Part shown: positions 54,803 to 63,982 of the stretch, in pieces
Layout of the letters: every line of letters starts with the position of its first letter
Numbering within the stretch: the first letter of the stretch is position 1
Assembly: GCF_018128285.1 (NCBI RefSeq)
Contig: NZ_CP072380.1
Location: 1,116,001-1,180,000, forward strand
Length of the DNA stretch: 64,000 nucleotides
Reading direction: 5' to 3'
From: Atopobium sp. oral taxon 416
Lineage (GTDB): Bacteria > Actinomycetota > Coriobacteriia > Coriobacteriales > Atopobiaceae
Position numbers and translations under genes: made by a program
Notes under the pieces: model-generated
What the model was told of the DNA's origin: nothing
Database searches by the model: none
What the model saw: the letters and a program-made list of their open reading frames with translations, nothing else

Positions 54803-56299
54803 ATGGGTTCATTCGATAAGCTTTACGCCTCAGATATCGTTGAGGGCGTCAGGAGGGGGGACTTCAGCGCTACGGAGGTCGCGAAGGCTTCGCTCGACGC
54901 AATCGACAACCGTGAGAAAGATGTTCAGGCTTTTCTGCAGGTGGTGCCGGAGCTAGCACTTGATGCTGCCAAAGCAATCGACGAGAAGAAGGCAAAGGGT
55001 GAGGACTTGCCGATGTTGGCGGGGGTCCCTATCGCCTTCAAGGACAACATGCACCTCAAGGGGACCAGGACTACCTGCGCCTCCAAGATGCTTGAGAACT
55101 ACGATTCGATGTTCACTGCCACCTGCGTGCAGCGCATGCTCGATGCGGGCGTGCTTCCGGTTGGCAAGACTAACATGGATGAGTTCGCTTTTGGCTCCTC
55201 AACCGAGTCTTCCGCCTTCCATCCGACGCACAATCCCTGGGACCTGGAGCGCGTTCCGGGTGGCTCCTCCGGTGGCAGCGCCGCCGCGGTGTCCTCCGGC
55301 GAGGTTACAATAGCGCTCGGCTCCGATACCGGCGGCTCCATCAGACAGCCGGCAAGTCTCTGCGGTGTTGTCGGTATGAAGCCCACCTACGGCGCGGTGA
55401 GCCGGTACGGCGTCGTCGCCTTCGGCTCCTCACTGGACCAGGTGGGACCTTTTGGGCGCTGCGTCAAGGATATCGCTTTAGCACTCAATGCGCTGACCAC
55501 CCAGGGTCGGGACTCCTATGATTCGACGAGCCAGGACTGCGCGATCGATTACACCAAGCACCTCGAAGATCCGATTGAGGGCAAGAAGGTCGGTATCGTT
55601 CCGGAATTGATGGATGTAAAAGGCCTCACCCCTGAGGTCAAGGCTGCCGTCGGGGGAGCCGTGAAAGCTCTGCAAGATCAGAGCGCGCAGATCGTTGAGG
55701 TCACGCTGCCGAACATCGCCTCCGCAATTGCGGCGTACTACGTGATCGCCCCCTGTGAGGCGTTCTCGAACCTCGCCCGTTTTGACGGCGTCCGCTACGG
55801 ATACCAGGAGCCCAACTGCCAGACCTTGGCAGAGCAGACCTCAAAGAGCCGCTCACACGGCTTTGGCTTGGAGGCGAAGCGCCGTCAGATGCTCGGCGCT
55901 TACTTACTGTCCTCCGGCGTCTACGACAAGTACTACTATCCCGCGCAGCAGGTCAGAACGTTGATCACCGATGATTACGTCCAGGCTTACAAGAGGTGCG
56001 ATGTGATCCTGATGCCCGCTACGCCGCGCACTGCCTTTAAATTCGGGGAAATCTCAGATCCGACGCAGATGTACGCTTCTGACCTGTTCACGATCTCCAA
56101 CAACATCGTGGGCAACTGCGGTATCTCAGTGCCGCTCGGTCTGGGGACCGAAAGCAAACTGCCGGTTTCCGTACAGCTGCAGGGTCCTGCCTTTGCAGAC
56201 AGCCGACTGCTGCAGTTTGCGCGTGCGGTTGAGCGGAGTTATCAGGCAGCCGGTGTCGTCGCACCTGCCTTTGCAGGTAAGGGAGGTGAGCTCAAATGA
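54803..56299 (+). CDS. gatA: Asp/Glu-tRNA amidotransferase subunit A
   Basis: A 498-residue amidase-signature enzyme that frees ammonia from glutamine. The Ser-cisSer-Lys triad is visible: Lys in GVPIAFKDNMHLKGT, and the serines in GSSGGSAAAVSSGEVTIALG and SDTGGSIRQPASLCG. C-terminal PVSVQLQGPAFADSRLLQFA is typical. ATG 54803 follows GAGGAGGAAGCTTAAA; the upstream 54785 start would overlap it. The stop overlaps gatB by four bases. Confidence 0.95.
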   Translation: MGSFDKLYASDIVEGVRRGDFSATEVAKASLDAIDNREKDVQAFLQVVPELALDAAKAIDEKKAKGEDLPMLAGVPIAFKDNMHLKGTRTTCASKMLENYDSMFTATCVQRMLDAGVLPVGKTNMDEFAFGSSTESSAFHPTHNPWDLERVPGGSSGGSAAAVSSGEVTIALGSDTGGSIRQPASLCGVVGMKPTYGAVSRYGVVAFGSSLDQVGPFGRCVKDIALALNALTTQGRDSYDSTSQDCAIDYTKHLEDPIEGKKVGIVPELMDVKGLTPEVKAAVGGAVKALQDQSAQIVEVTLPNIASAIAAYYVIAPCEAFSNLARFDGVRYGYQEPNCQTLAEQTSKSRSHGFGLEAKRRQMLGAYLLSSGVYDKYYYPAQQVRTLITDDYVQAYKRCDVILMPATPRTAFKFGEISDPTQMYASDLFTISNNIVGNCGISVPLGLGTESKLPVSVQLQGPAFADSRLLQFARAVERSYQAAGVVAPAFAGKGGELK

Positions 56300-57831
56300 A
56301 GAGACTGAATGAGGTCCTCAAAGATTGGGAGGCGGTCATCGGGCTGGAGATTCACACCGAGCTTACGACCCTGGACACCAAGATGTTCTGCAACTGCAAG
56401 CTGAGCCACGACGATCCGCCTAACACCAATGTATGCCCGGTCTGCTTGGGTATGCCGGGAGCGCTGCCGGTCCCAAACAAGAAGGCTATCCAGTCTATTG
56501 TGATGGCCGGCCTCGCCACGAACTGCGAGATCCAGAAGCACTCGACCTTCTACCGCAAGCACTACTTCTATCCGGATATGTCAAAGAACTTCCAGACCAC
56601 CCAGGGCTCGGTTGCCTTCTGCATGCACGGACACCTGCGCCTCAATGTGACCGGCGACGGCGCTAAGGAGCGCCCTGTTTGGGAGGACATGTCCTCCGAT
56701 GGATCAGAGGAGATCAAACGTGAGAAGGACGGCTCCTATCAGGTGCCGATCCGCATCCAGCGTATCCACATGGAAGAGGATGCTGCAAAGATGGTGCATG
56801 AGGGCGGCGAAGAGGGTCGTATCAGTGGCGCCTCTGAGTCCTTTATCGATTACAACCGTTGTGGTACCCCACTGATCGAGCTAGTCACTGAGCCGGATCT
56901 CCGTACACCGGAAGAGGCACGGCTGTTCATGGAGGAGCTGCAGCAGACCTTCAAGACTTTGGGGATCTCGGACTGCTCCATGGAATCAGGCTCGATGCGC
57001 TGCGATGGAAACATCTCACTGCGTCGCCGAGGTACCAAAGAGCTCGGCACCAAGACCGAGATGAAGAATATCAACTCCTTCAAGAGCCTGCATGACGCTC
57101 TCGAGTTTGAGATCTGCCGTCAGGCTGAGGTGCTTGAGGAAGGTGGCGTGATCTATCAGGAGACCAGGCACTGGGAGCCCTCCCGCAAATGCACGATTGT
57201 AATGCGTGTCAAGGAGACCGCAGACGACTATCGGCTGATGCCGGACCCGGACCTGGCTCCGTTTGATCTGACCGATGACTTCATCGAGGAGTGTCACTCA
57301 AAGATCCCGGAGCTCCCGGATGCCAAGTGCAAGCGCTATGAGAAGGACTACGGGCTGAAGTCCGCTGATGCCCAACAGCTTGCAGGTGATCCTGAGGTCT
57401 CCGCATTCTTCGAGGAGGCGCTCGACGGTGCCAAAAAGAAGGTTATCCCCACCATTGCCAACGTAATGGTCAACTTGGTCCCGAGCTACAACAAATTGAG
57501 GGCCAAACAGGTCCGCACGATCTCTGAGCTACTTGCCGCCGACCAGATCACCTTCGCGCAGGCGCGTGAAGTACTCGCTGACATCGATGGAACCGACAAG
57601 GATCCGGAGAAGGTTGTCGACGCACAGGGTATGCGCCAGGTGAGCGATGACTCCGCACTGGAGCCGATCGTGGAGGAGGTCCTCGGCCGCTGTACCGGCC
57701 AGGTGAACCAGTACCACGACGGTAACAAGAAAGTTATCGGCTATCTGGTCGGTCAGTGCATGAAGGCCTCAAAAGGCAGGGGAAACCCGAAGCGCTTCAA
57801 TGAGCTGTTGAGGTCCCATCTCGAGGCGTAG
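56296..57831 (+). CDS. gatB: Asp/Glu-tRNA amidotransferase subunit B
   Basis: A 511-residue GatB. N-terminal kinase-like GatB core begins WEAVIGLEIHTELTTLDTKM with the zinc-site FCNCKLSHDDPPNTNVCPVC; YYPDMSKN-type HYFYPDMSKNFQTTQGS, MEEDAAKMVH and VTEPDLRTPEEA follow. The C-terminal YqeY/GatB tRNA-binding tail runs from about residue 400 to 511. It phosphorylates the mischarged tRNA and transfers ammonia, needed because many Actinomycetota lack asparaginyl- or glutaminyl-tRNA synthetase. Confidence 0.95.
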   Translation: MKRLNEVLKDWEAVIGLEIHTELTTLDTKMFCNCKLSHDDPPNTNVCPVCLGMPGALPVPNKKAIQSIVMAGLATNCEIQKHSTFYRKHYFYPDMSKNFQTTQGSVAFCMHGHLRLNVTGDGAKERPVWEDMSSDGSEEIKREKDGSYQVPIRIQRIHMEEDAAKMVHEGGEEGRISGASESFIDYNRCGTPLIELVTEPDLRTPEEARLFMEELQQTFKTLGISDCSMESGSMRCDGNISLRRRGTKELGTKTEMKNINSFKSLHDALEFEICRQAEVLEEGGVIYQETRHWEPSRKCTIVMRVKETADDYRLMPDPDLAPFDLTDDFIEECHSKIPELPDAKCKRYEKDYGLKSADAQQLAGDPEVSAFFEEALDGAKKKVIPTIANVMVNLVPSYNKLRAKQVRTISELLAADQITFAQAREVLADIDGTDKDPEKVVDAQGMRQVSDDSALEPIVEEVLGRCTGQVNQYHDGNKKVIGYLVGQCMKASKGRGNPKRFNELLRSHLEA

Positions 57832-57878
57832 GGCACGGCATAATAAATAAGAGGGGAGCAAGCGCTCCTCTCTGAGTA

Positions 57879-57923
57879 GGGGGAGGCAAATCCGTGACTG
57901 GGCGGGTTTGCCCCTCTCTTTTT
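57879..57923 (+). terminator. Rho-independent terminator of gatCAB
   Basis: GGGGAGGCAAATCC pairs with GGGTTTGCCCCTC, followed by CTTTTT. A second hairpin, GAGGGGAGC/GCTCCTCTC, lies just ahead at 57850-57872. Either could act; the second has the T-run. Confidence 0.85.
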
Positions 57924-58202
57924 ATGTGAACACAATGTGGGTCATCTACGAGACGGCTTCATGAAGACATTGCGAAAATGTCGCTTATTGAGTAGTGGTT
58001 TAACATTTTGCCGCTCACGTAAGCTCTCAAGATTTACATGTATAGAACCGTTCGGATTGGGAATGGAGCCCCGTCGGTGCGGTTCCCAGGGATCGTCCAC
58101 AGGTCAGACGGGCTCTTCGGTCATCATAGTAGATAAGGGCAGACCCTGCGAATGATAAAGGTACTCGGATCTTTATACAGTGGTCAAGAGCTCGAAAAGT
58201 GG

Positions 58203-58228
58203 GGGTCCCGTGGGTTTGTCCGGGACCC
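58203..58228 (-). terminator. Terminator after the ABC transporter genes
   Basis: GGGTCCC and GGGACCC, 12-base loop, followed on the minus strand by CCACTTTTC. It lies 24 bases past the stop of the leftward ATPase. The region 57930-58200 upstream of it holds no recognisable gene. Confidence 0.65.
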
Positions 58229-58251
58229 TCGTCAAGTTTATAGGGATTACA

Positions 58252-59109
58252 TTATTTCTTATCAGTGTACGCTTCGCTGTATTTGCAATCTGCCACATGG
58301 TCATCATCCAAGAGACAGGTGTGCCGCTCACGCTGCACCAAGCGGCCCACAAACTCGTTCGCCGGGTGGCTCACGATATCCTTTGGCGTGTCGTATTGCT
58401 GGATAATGCCGTTATCGATCACCATGACCTTTGTGGCGAGCTTCAATGCCTCCTGGATATCGTGGGTGACAAACACGATCGTGATGTGTGTCTCACGATG
58501 GATCCGCTTGATCTCATCTTGAAGGCTCGCACGGGTGATCTCATCGACGGCGCCGAAGGGCTCATCCATAAGGAGAATGTCCGGAGAGGCAGCGAGTGCC
58601 CGGGCGATACCGACGCGCTGCTGCTGACCTCCTGAGAGCTCATCGGGGTAGCGGTCGAGCATGGATTCCTCTAACCCTACGATCTTCATCCACTTGCGTA
58701 CGGTACGGGCGGTGCGCTGCTTGTCTCGTCTATTCAGGAGCGTCGGGACATAGGCGATGTTCTGCTCCACGGTCATGTTGGGGAAGAGCACGCTTCCCTG
58801 GATCGCATAGCCGATGTTGCGGCGCAGTTGCACCGGGTCAAGATCCCCGATGTTCTTCCCATCGACAAAGATATCGCCGGAGGTTGGGGTCAGAAGCGCA
58901 TTGATCATCTTGAGTGTGGTGGTCTTGCCGCCACCCGAGGATCCCACCATCGTGACGAAGTCACCCCGTTTGACAGTGAAGCTCATGTCCTTGATCACGG
59001 GAGTGTCCCCGTAGGCTTTTGATACGTGGCGGAACTCGATTGCGGTATCACTCGTAGGTTGCTGCCCTGAATTAGTTGTTGAGTAAGCCTCTTGATTTGA
59101 GGAACTCAT
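58252..59109 (-). CDS. Glycine betaine/choline-type ABC transporter ATPase
   Basis: A 285-residue ABC ATPase. Walker A MVGSSGGGKTTTLKMI, Q-loop region NIGYAIQGSVLFPNMTVEQN, signature DELSGGQQQRVGIARALAAS, Walker B ILLMDEPFGAVDEITR, and switch His in VFVTHDIQEAL. The sequence resembles the OpuC/OpuF/YehX osmoprotectant group but has no CBS domains. Its N-terminal 38 bases overlap the permease end, so the two are one unit. The C-terminal ~30 residues are a His/Asp-rich tail of no known role. Confidence 0.9.
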   Translation of the reverse strand: MSSSNQEAYSTTNSGQQPTSDTAIEFRHVSKAYGDTPVIKDMSFTVKRGDFVTMVGSSGGGKTTTLKMINALLTPTSGDIFVDGKNIGDLDPVQLRRNIGYAIQGSVLFPNMTVEQNIAYVPTLLNRRDKQRTARTVRKWMKIVGLEESMLDRYPDELSGGQQQRVGIARALAASPDILLMDEPFGAVDEITRASLQDEIKRIHRETHITIVFVTHDIQEALKLATKVMVIDNGIIQQYDTPKDIVSHPANEFVGRLVQRERHTCLLDDDHVADCKYSEAYTDKK

Positions 59110-60619
59110 AGGCCACCTCCCTTGGTTCTTTCTTCTCTACGTCCACCTCATGGTTCATCTGAACCATATCGTCATTCGATATCTGCCCGGTCAACCTGTC
59201 GAAGACGCCCTGTAGCTCCGGATGGTCCTGCAACACCTGCTGGCGTACAATCATGCCGCACATGTAGGAGGGGAAGAAGTGTCTATCGTCTTCCAACACT
59301 CTGGCGTTTGCGTCGGCGAGCTGCCCGTCGGTTGTGAAGACCACCATCACGTCGATCTGGTTCTCGGCTAAGGCTTGATACTTAAGGCCGATGTCCAGAT
59401 CCATCGTATTACCGAAATTAAGGCCGTAGGTGTTGCACAGCGCGTCGTAGCCGTCTTCACGCTCGAAGAAGTCGTACTCCGCGCCGAAAGTGAGCTGTGG
59501 GGCCACCCGTGCCAGATCTGAGTAGGTCTTGATGTCGTATTGGTTGGCAATATCGTTACGGACGGCCAAGCCGTAGGTGTTGCCAAAGCCGAACATTGAG
59601 GTCCAGGTCATACCCATATCGTTGTAGGCGGCTCTCAGCTGATCGAACTTATCTTCGGAGTAGACATCCTGGTTCTTTAAGACCATGTTCCACGCGGTGC
59701 CGGTGTATTCCGGATACATATCGAACTCGCCGTTCTCCATAGCAGGCTCGATGTTGGAGGTACCGCCGCCGACACCTTGGGTGAGGTTCACTTTGAGATC
59801 GGTGTCCTGCTCAATTAGGATATCGAGCATCTCTCCCAGGATATACTGTTCCGTCATGGGTTTTGTCGCGATATTGATCGTGGCTTGAGGCATAAGTTGG
59901 GGAACCACAGCGGCGACCACAAGGGCACCGACGACGCCCAGAGCAGTGAAGCCCATAACTTTGTTCTGGTGCTTAGCTTTCTTAGAGCGCTTCTGCATGC
60001 GTTTCTCGACAAAGCCCAGGATCGCGTCGATCACTAAAGCAAGGAGTGCGGTGAGCAAGGATCCTGCCAGCGTCATGGCCGCATTATTGGTAGTGATGCC
60101 GCGATAGATTGCAACACCTAAGCCACCGGCTCCAATAAAGGAAGCGATGCCGGCCAGAGCAATGGTCATCGTCACCATGTTCCTGATGCCGGACATAATG
60201 ACGGGCATGGCTAAGGGGAGCTTGATGTGGAAGAGGATCTGCCAGCGGGTGGAGCCCATGCCTTTGGCAGCTTCGATAGTGTCGGGATCCACATTGGTGA
60301 GTCCGGTGTGGGTGGACCTCACCATTGGCAGCAGTGCATAGATCGTAAGCGCGATGATTGCGGTGGTGTCACCGACACCGGAGAAGGGGATCAAAAAGCC
60401 GAGCATGGAGATGGAGGGGATCGTGTAGACGAAGTTGATGACTCCGAGTGTCCACTTGGCTGATTTCTGATATTCGCTGATAAGGATACCGACGATACCG
60501 CCAAAGACAATCGCGATTGCGATTGCAATGAAGGAGATCTCAATGTGCTCCAACAGCAGGTTGGAGAAGAAATCCCATCGGGTTACCAGCAGGGAAAACA
60601 TGTCTTGGATCATGGGCAA
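59072..60619 (-). CDS. Permease fused to substrate-binding domain (OpuF-type osmoprotectant importer)
   Basis: A 515-residue protein. Residues about 15-215 form a BPD-type permease with five or six helices (EAAKGMGSTRWQILFHIKLP is the EAA ATPase-contact loop). A further transmembrane helix near residues 225-247 leads to the extracytoplasmic choline/betaine-type binding domain (NIATKPMTEQYILGEMLDIL, GGTSNIEPAMENGEFDMYPE, YTGTAWNMVL). The design matches OpuF-like single-chain permease-receptor fusions. It imports an osmoprotectant or quaternary amine; the exact ligand cannot be told. The 3' end overlaps the ATPase start. Confidence 0.9.
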   Translation of the reverse strand: MPMIQDMFSLLVTRWDFFSNLLLEHIEISFIAIAIAIVFGGIVGILISEYQKSAKWTLGVINFVYTIPSISMLGFLIPFSGVGDTTAIIALTIYALLPMVRSTHTGLTNVDPDTIEAAKGMGSTRWQILFHIKLPLAMPVIMSGIRNMVTMTIALAGIASFIGAGGLGVAIYRGITTNNAAMTLAGSLLTALLALVIDAILGFVEKRMQKRSKKAKHQNKVMGFTALGVVGALVVAAVVPQLMPQATINIATKPMTEQYILGEMLDILIEQDTDLKVNLTQGVGGGTSNIEPAMENGEFDMYPEYTGTAWNMVLKNQDVYSEDKFDQLRAAYNDMGMTWTSMFGFGNTYGLAVRNDIANQYDIKTYSDLARVAPQLTFGAEYDFFEREDGYDALCNTYGLNFGNTMDLDIGLKYQALAENQIDVMVVFTTDGQLADANARVLEDDRHFFPSYMCGMIVRQQVLQDHPELQGVFDRLTGQISNDDMVQMNHEVDVEKKEPREVAYEFLKSRGLLNN

Positions 60620-60628
60620 AGCCTACTT

Positions 60629-61234
60629 TCAGCGTCGTACGATCGCCTTGACCGGGCACTTCTCAAAGCAGGAGCCACAGTGCAGGCAATGGTCTTGACG
60701 GATTACGAAAGGTTTCCCTATCTCAATGCAGTTCTGGGGGCAGTTTCTCCTACAGGTGCCGCAGCCGATGCAGCTGTCGGTGATCAGAAAACCATATCCA
60801 GGGATCTTCGCGCCGCCGAAGGGGAAACGCTCGCGATAGATGGGCTCTTTCCCGAGATCGAAGAACTCAGTCGCCCCTGAGGAGATCACAAAGGGCTCGA
60901 GGATGTAGCGGGTGTCTTTTGGATACACGTTCTTCATTGAAGGATTCTCGTTGAAGATGCGATCGATCCATTTCTTTTGGTCATCGAGATGCTGAACCGT
61001 ACCTGTGAGACGGATCATCTGCCAATTCCTGTTGAGCCCGACAACCGCAACATGAGGGTTGTGCATAAGCTGCTGATAGAAATCTTTGCCACGTGCCGTG
61101 CAGAAGTACAGTTTGTTGTCTCCTACAATCATGATGTCGATGATGCGGCTGTGAGGAAGACCTTGCTCATCGACGGTTGAGAAGGACACATCTTTGATTG
61201 ATCTGAGCTCGTCCAAACAATCCTGTGCATTCAT
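60629..61234 (-). CDS. Pyridoxamine-5'-phosphate oxidase-like domain fused to a 2x[4Fe-4S] ferredoxin
   Basis: A 201-residue protein. Residues about 1-135 are a flavin-binding split-barrel (PHSRIIDIMIVGDNKLYFCT, ARGKDFYQQLMHNPHVAVVG). Residues about 155-201 hold two 4Fe-4S motifs: CIGCGTCRRNCPQNC and CLHCGSCFEKCPVKA. So a flavin reductase and its electron donor sit on one chain. ATG 61234 is preferred over 61261 because the split-barrel normally begins MNAQDCLDEL. It is 10 bases upstream of the permease start and in the same direction, maybe one transcript. Substrate unknown. Confidence 0.85.
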   Translation of the reverse strand: MNAQDCLDELRSIKDVSFSTVDEQGLPHSRIIDIMIVGDNKLYFCTARGKDFYQQLMHNPHVAVVGLNRNWQMIRLTGTVQHLDDQKKWIDRIFNENPSMKNVYPKDTRYILEPFVISSGATEFFDLGKEPIYRERFPFGGAKIPGYGFLITDSCIGCGTCRRNCPQNCIEIGKPFVIRQDHCLHCGSCFEKCPVKAIVRR

Positions 61235-61473
61235 GTGATAGGTCCGCCCCCTAAGCAGCACTGCTTATTGCATCTCAACAGTGTAACAGAGATATTGAAA
61301 TGATATAATAATATATATTACATCTAAATAAATTGATGCTACCATTCATATTTCAACAACAAGTAGGGTGGGCTTTGGGACCAGGAGATCTCCGTCATGC
61401 AGTGGCTCGACCCTAGTAGGGGAGAAACATATCAAAAGATGGGTGAGGTATAAAAATCAGCGTAAAAACACAG

Positions 61474-62633
61474 CTCGCTGTTAGACCATAATTGACCTGA
61501 GAAGGGCCCAATAGTGTCCGGGCCTTTGCCTACAATGCATATCATCAAACAAAGTCATCGTGGAGCAGAGGGCCCGGATGGATCCAATGATACTGCAGCA
61601 GATCGAAAAGATGGGGATCTCTGAGAAGCGCGAGCTCCTGGAGAGGCTGAAGGCACTCATAGCCAAGAAGATGGCAGGCTCTGCACTTGCGGGGGCGCCC
61701 AAGAGGTGCCCGAGGTGCAAATCACTCAGTTTCTATTGCAAGGGCCACGACGCGTGTGGCCTTAAGAGATGGAAGTGTTGCTCGTGCGGCAGGACCTTCT
61801 CCGCCAGGACCAGATCCGTGCTCGCGATGTCCAAGCCCACGGCCGCCACATGGGCCGCATATGCAAAGGGCACGCTTGCAGGCATGACGCTTGAAGAAGC
61901 TTACGGAAAGCTGCCATGTGAGCCTTAAGGACATTGTGGTTTTATGCGCATGAGGCCCTTCGAGCTGCTGCAGGCAGCGCTTGGCGCCTTCAGGTATGGA
62001 CCCACCGTCTCCTGCCAAAAGATCGGGATCTACATCGACGAGTCGCTTGCAAACAACAGGGCAAGGTCGGCCATCCAGATGCTGAGAAAGGCGCACACGC
62101 ACGGCCATGTAGTGCATTGCTGTGGCATATCGAACAAGAAGGTCTGCGTGGAGTGCTGCGCGTATGACTTAAGCGACGAATATGCCATCCTCTGCGGCAG
62201 GGGCAGGCCCGAGGACGGGAAGCTCACAGATGCCCTTTCAGGTATCGTCGACAGCTTATGGGTCGCCACCGACGACCATGCAGGATATGCGCGCGTGGCT
62301 CTCCTCGCTTAGGGTCTTCAAGCACACAGCGAGCGTGGCGAAGAAGGCCGTACACGGCGAGCTCGGGCTCGTCAATGCGATGCAGCGAAGGCTGCGCGAG
62401 TTCCTGCTTTTTCCCATGGGGTCTTCTACGAAGTGGTTGGGGCACTTGTCTTGTCTGCTTCCTGTGGATAGAGCAGGTAAGGCATTCTGAGCGGGAGAAG
62501 AAGGATATACTCTCAGGCCAGCTTGCAGGAGGCAGGTATGTCCATACCAGGCGTGCGCTCATAGACATAGAGCAGCCCTTCTGGAGCTATTGGAAGGACA
62601 GGGGCGTCAGGTCGATCATGGTCTAACAGCGAG
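61474..62633 (+). mobile_element. Decayed zinc-ribbon IS element with 27-bp inverted repeats
   Basis: Left repeat 61474-61500 and right repeat 62607-62633 match with two mismatches (CTCGCTGTTAGACCAT at the tip). Within, a plus-strand transposase: zinc-ribbon CPRCKSLSFYCKGHDACGLK with CCSCGRTFSARTRSVLAMSK (61578-61928, ends in stop), then EKVCVECCAYDLSDEYAILC with GRGRPEDGKLTDALSGIVDS in the next frame, and LREFLLFPMGSSTKWLGHLS with SEREKKDILSGQLAGGRYVH. It resembles IS1595-type elements, but I would not fix the family. No 8-base duplication seen. Confidence 0.72.
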
Positions 62634-63160
62634 ATTCTCAAAAGGATCCTCCCCAGGAGCGTAGATCCCATCAATAAAGACATACAGAGGTAGTGCCTCA
62701 TTGGTAGTCTTGTCCTTCAAGCTTCTGTCTTTCTACATACGCTCTTTTCAGTCAGGCTAGATACGGTAGCAGAAGAGCCTGCTGTGTCCCACAAGGCATC
62801 GGGTATGTTTTGGGTACCTCTGGTAGAAACAACGCCTAGATACATATCCACCGGCGCCTTCTCGATGGATTCTTCTCTTCTGCTAAAGCGCCCCTATAGC
62901 CACAGAGACAAACCCTACACCTTTAGGCTTTGGCATTGTGGGCGTGACAGTGCCCAAGTGGCGTAAGCTTCGCTTATAGTGGCCGGCACGATACCTTGCC
63001 CTTATCGTTGAAGCGCTCATACGTTTTAGCCCCAAGCAGCTGATCTGCTTCTTCATCGAGTCTGTTGTCGAGCATCTCCTCAACGCTTTTTCTGATCCGC
63101 TTGCCTAAGTCCTTCTGTGATACTCATCAGGTATGGCTCTCACTGTCCTTTCGCTAGCTA
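62634..63160 (-). pseudogene. IS256-family transposase fragment
   Basis: Minus-strand pieces: CLGLKRMSASTIRARYRAGH near 63050 (degraded LGYEKxE start), YKRSLRHLGTVTPTMPKPKG, VGFVSVAIGAL near 62890, then VSTRGTQNIPDALWDT, SATVSSLTEKSVCRKTEA and HYLCMSLLMGSTL near 62690. This order (GxYxRSxxTxxGxVxxxxPR, then STRxIxxxL, SxxxxSxxT) is the IS256 mutator transposase. The C-terminal half is missing because the zinc-ribbon IS begins at 62634, so this IS256 was cut by it. Confidence 0.65.
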
Positions 63161-63291
63161 GATATGGTTACGTGACACTTCACGCCGTAACGGGATCGGT
63201 AAGAACCTACCTTTCTTCATATACTGGCTAGCTGTGTGCTGCTGCCAAAGTGCGCAAGATATTGTACGCTGCCAAAACGTGCCAATAAAGA

Positions 63292-63323
63292 ACAGCGGGA
63301 GAAGCTTGTGTTCTTCCCGCTGT
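63292..63323. terminator. Hairpin downstream of marR (no T-run)
   Basis: ACAGCGGGAGAAG and CTTCCCGCTGT form a near-perfect stem with one bulged base. There is no T-tract on either strand. It could be a weak terminator of the leftward marR gene. The region 63160-63412 holds no recognisable gene. Confidence 0.4.
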
Positions 63324-63412
63324 AACTGCAATCCTCTATACAGCATGTGCTCTGCCCATTGTTCAATGCAACGCTGACAAATCACAGCTCTTCATTAGAG
63401 ACCTGAGTGTGA

Positions 63413-63982
63413 TCACTCACTTTCCTGCTCTTGATCCTCCTGGCCTTCTTGATTGGGATCGGCTCCACTAAAGACCGAGACAGCCTTGTCCAAGAGCCTC
63501 GTCAGCTCCTGGGCATCCTCAGAGCCCAGGACTACCTGCATGTTCTTCATAATATCGAGGAAGAAGGTGCGGGTGGAACGGACACGGTTCTTGCCTTTGC
63601 GGGTGATAATGACACGGATCTTCCTGGCATCATGTGAATCCTTCACACGCGTAGCGAGCCCGTCGCTCTCTAACTTGTCGATGATCTGTGTGATACGCGG
63701 ACGTGTCAGTCCGACTTCATCCGCAATTTTCACCGCAGAGGTATCGTTGTGGTGCGTGTCGAGGTAGAGGAGCACTGTTGCGCTTCCCTGTGAAAGGGCG
63801 CGTAACAGGGGAATCGTCTGGGAGTAGAGGCCCTCAAAGGCATCGAGGCACTGGGTGGCCTCATCCTCGTTGACTTTCACGTCGCTGTTCTTTTTTATTT
63901 TGCCTGCCTTTTTGGCAATCTCTTTTGCATGTAATACGTCTTCCGCTACTGCCTTAATAGACGTTGTGCTGTTATATCTCAT
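63413..63982 (-). CDS. MarR family transcriptional regulator
   Basis: A 189-residue protein. Residues about 40-155 form the MarR winged helix: GSATVLLYLDTHHNDTSAVK, IADEVGLTRPRITQIIDKLE (recognition helix) and HDARKIRVIITRKGKNRVRS (wing). The first ~35 residues are an extra basic segment and the last ~15 an acidic Glu/Gln tail. Its neighbours are an IS graveyard on the left and unseen sequence on the right, so the target is unknown. ATG 63982 is followed by an N-terminal stretch longer than usual; an internal start is possible but none has a clear ribosome site. Confidence 0.82.
   Translation of the reverse strand: MRYNSTTSIKAVAEDVLHAKEIAKKAGKIKKNSDVKVNEDEATQCLDAFEGLYSQTIPLLRALSQGSATVLLYLDTHHNDTSAVKIADEVGLTRPRITQIIDKLESDGLATRVKDSHDARKIRVIITRKGKNRVRSTRTFFLDIMKNMQVVLGSEDAQELTRLLDKAVSVFSGADPNQEGQEDQEQESE

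Noticed and set aside
63158-63385. A 75-codon minus-strand frame between IS256 fragment and marR
   Set aside because: No ribosome site or known motif; it spans the hairpin at 63292-63323.
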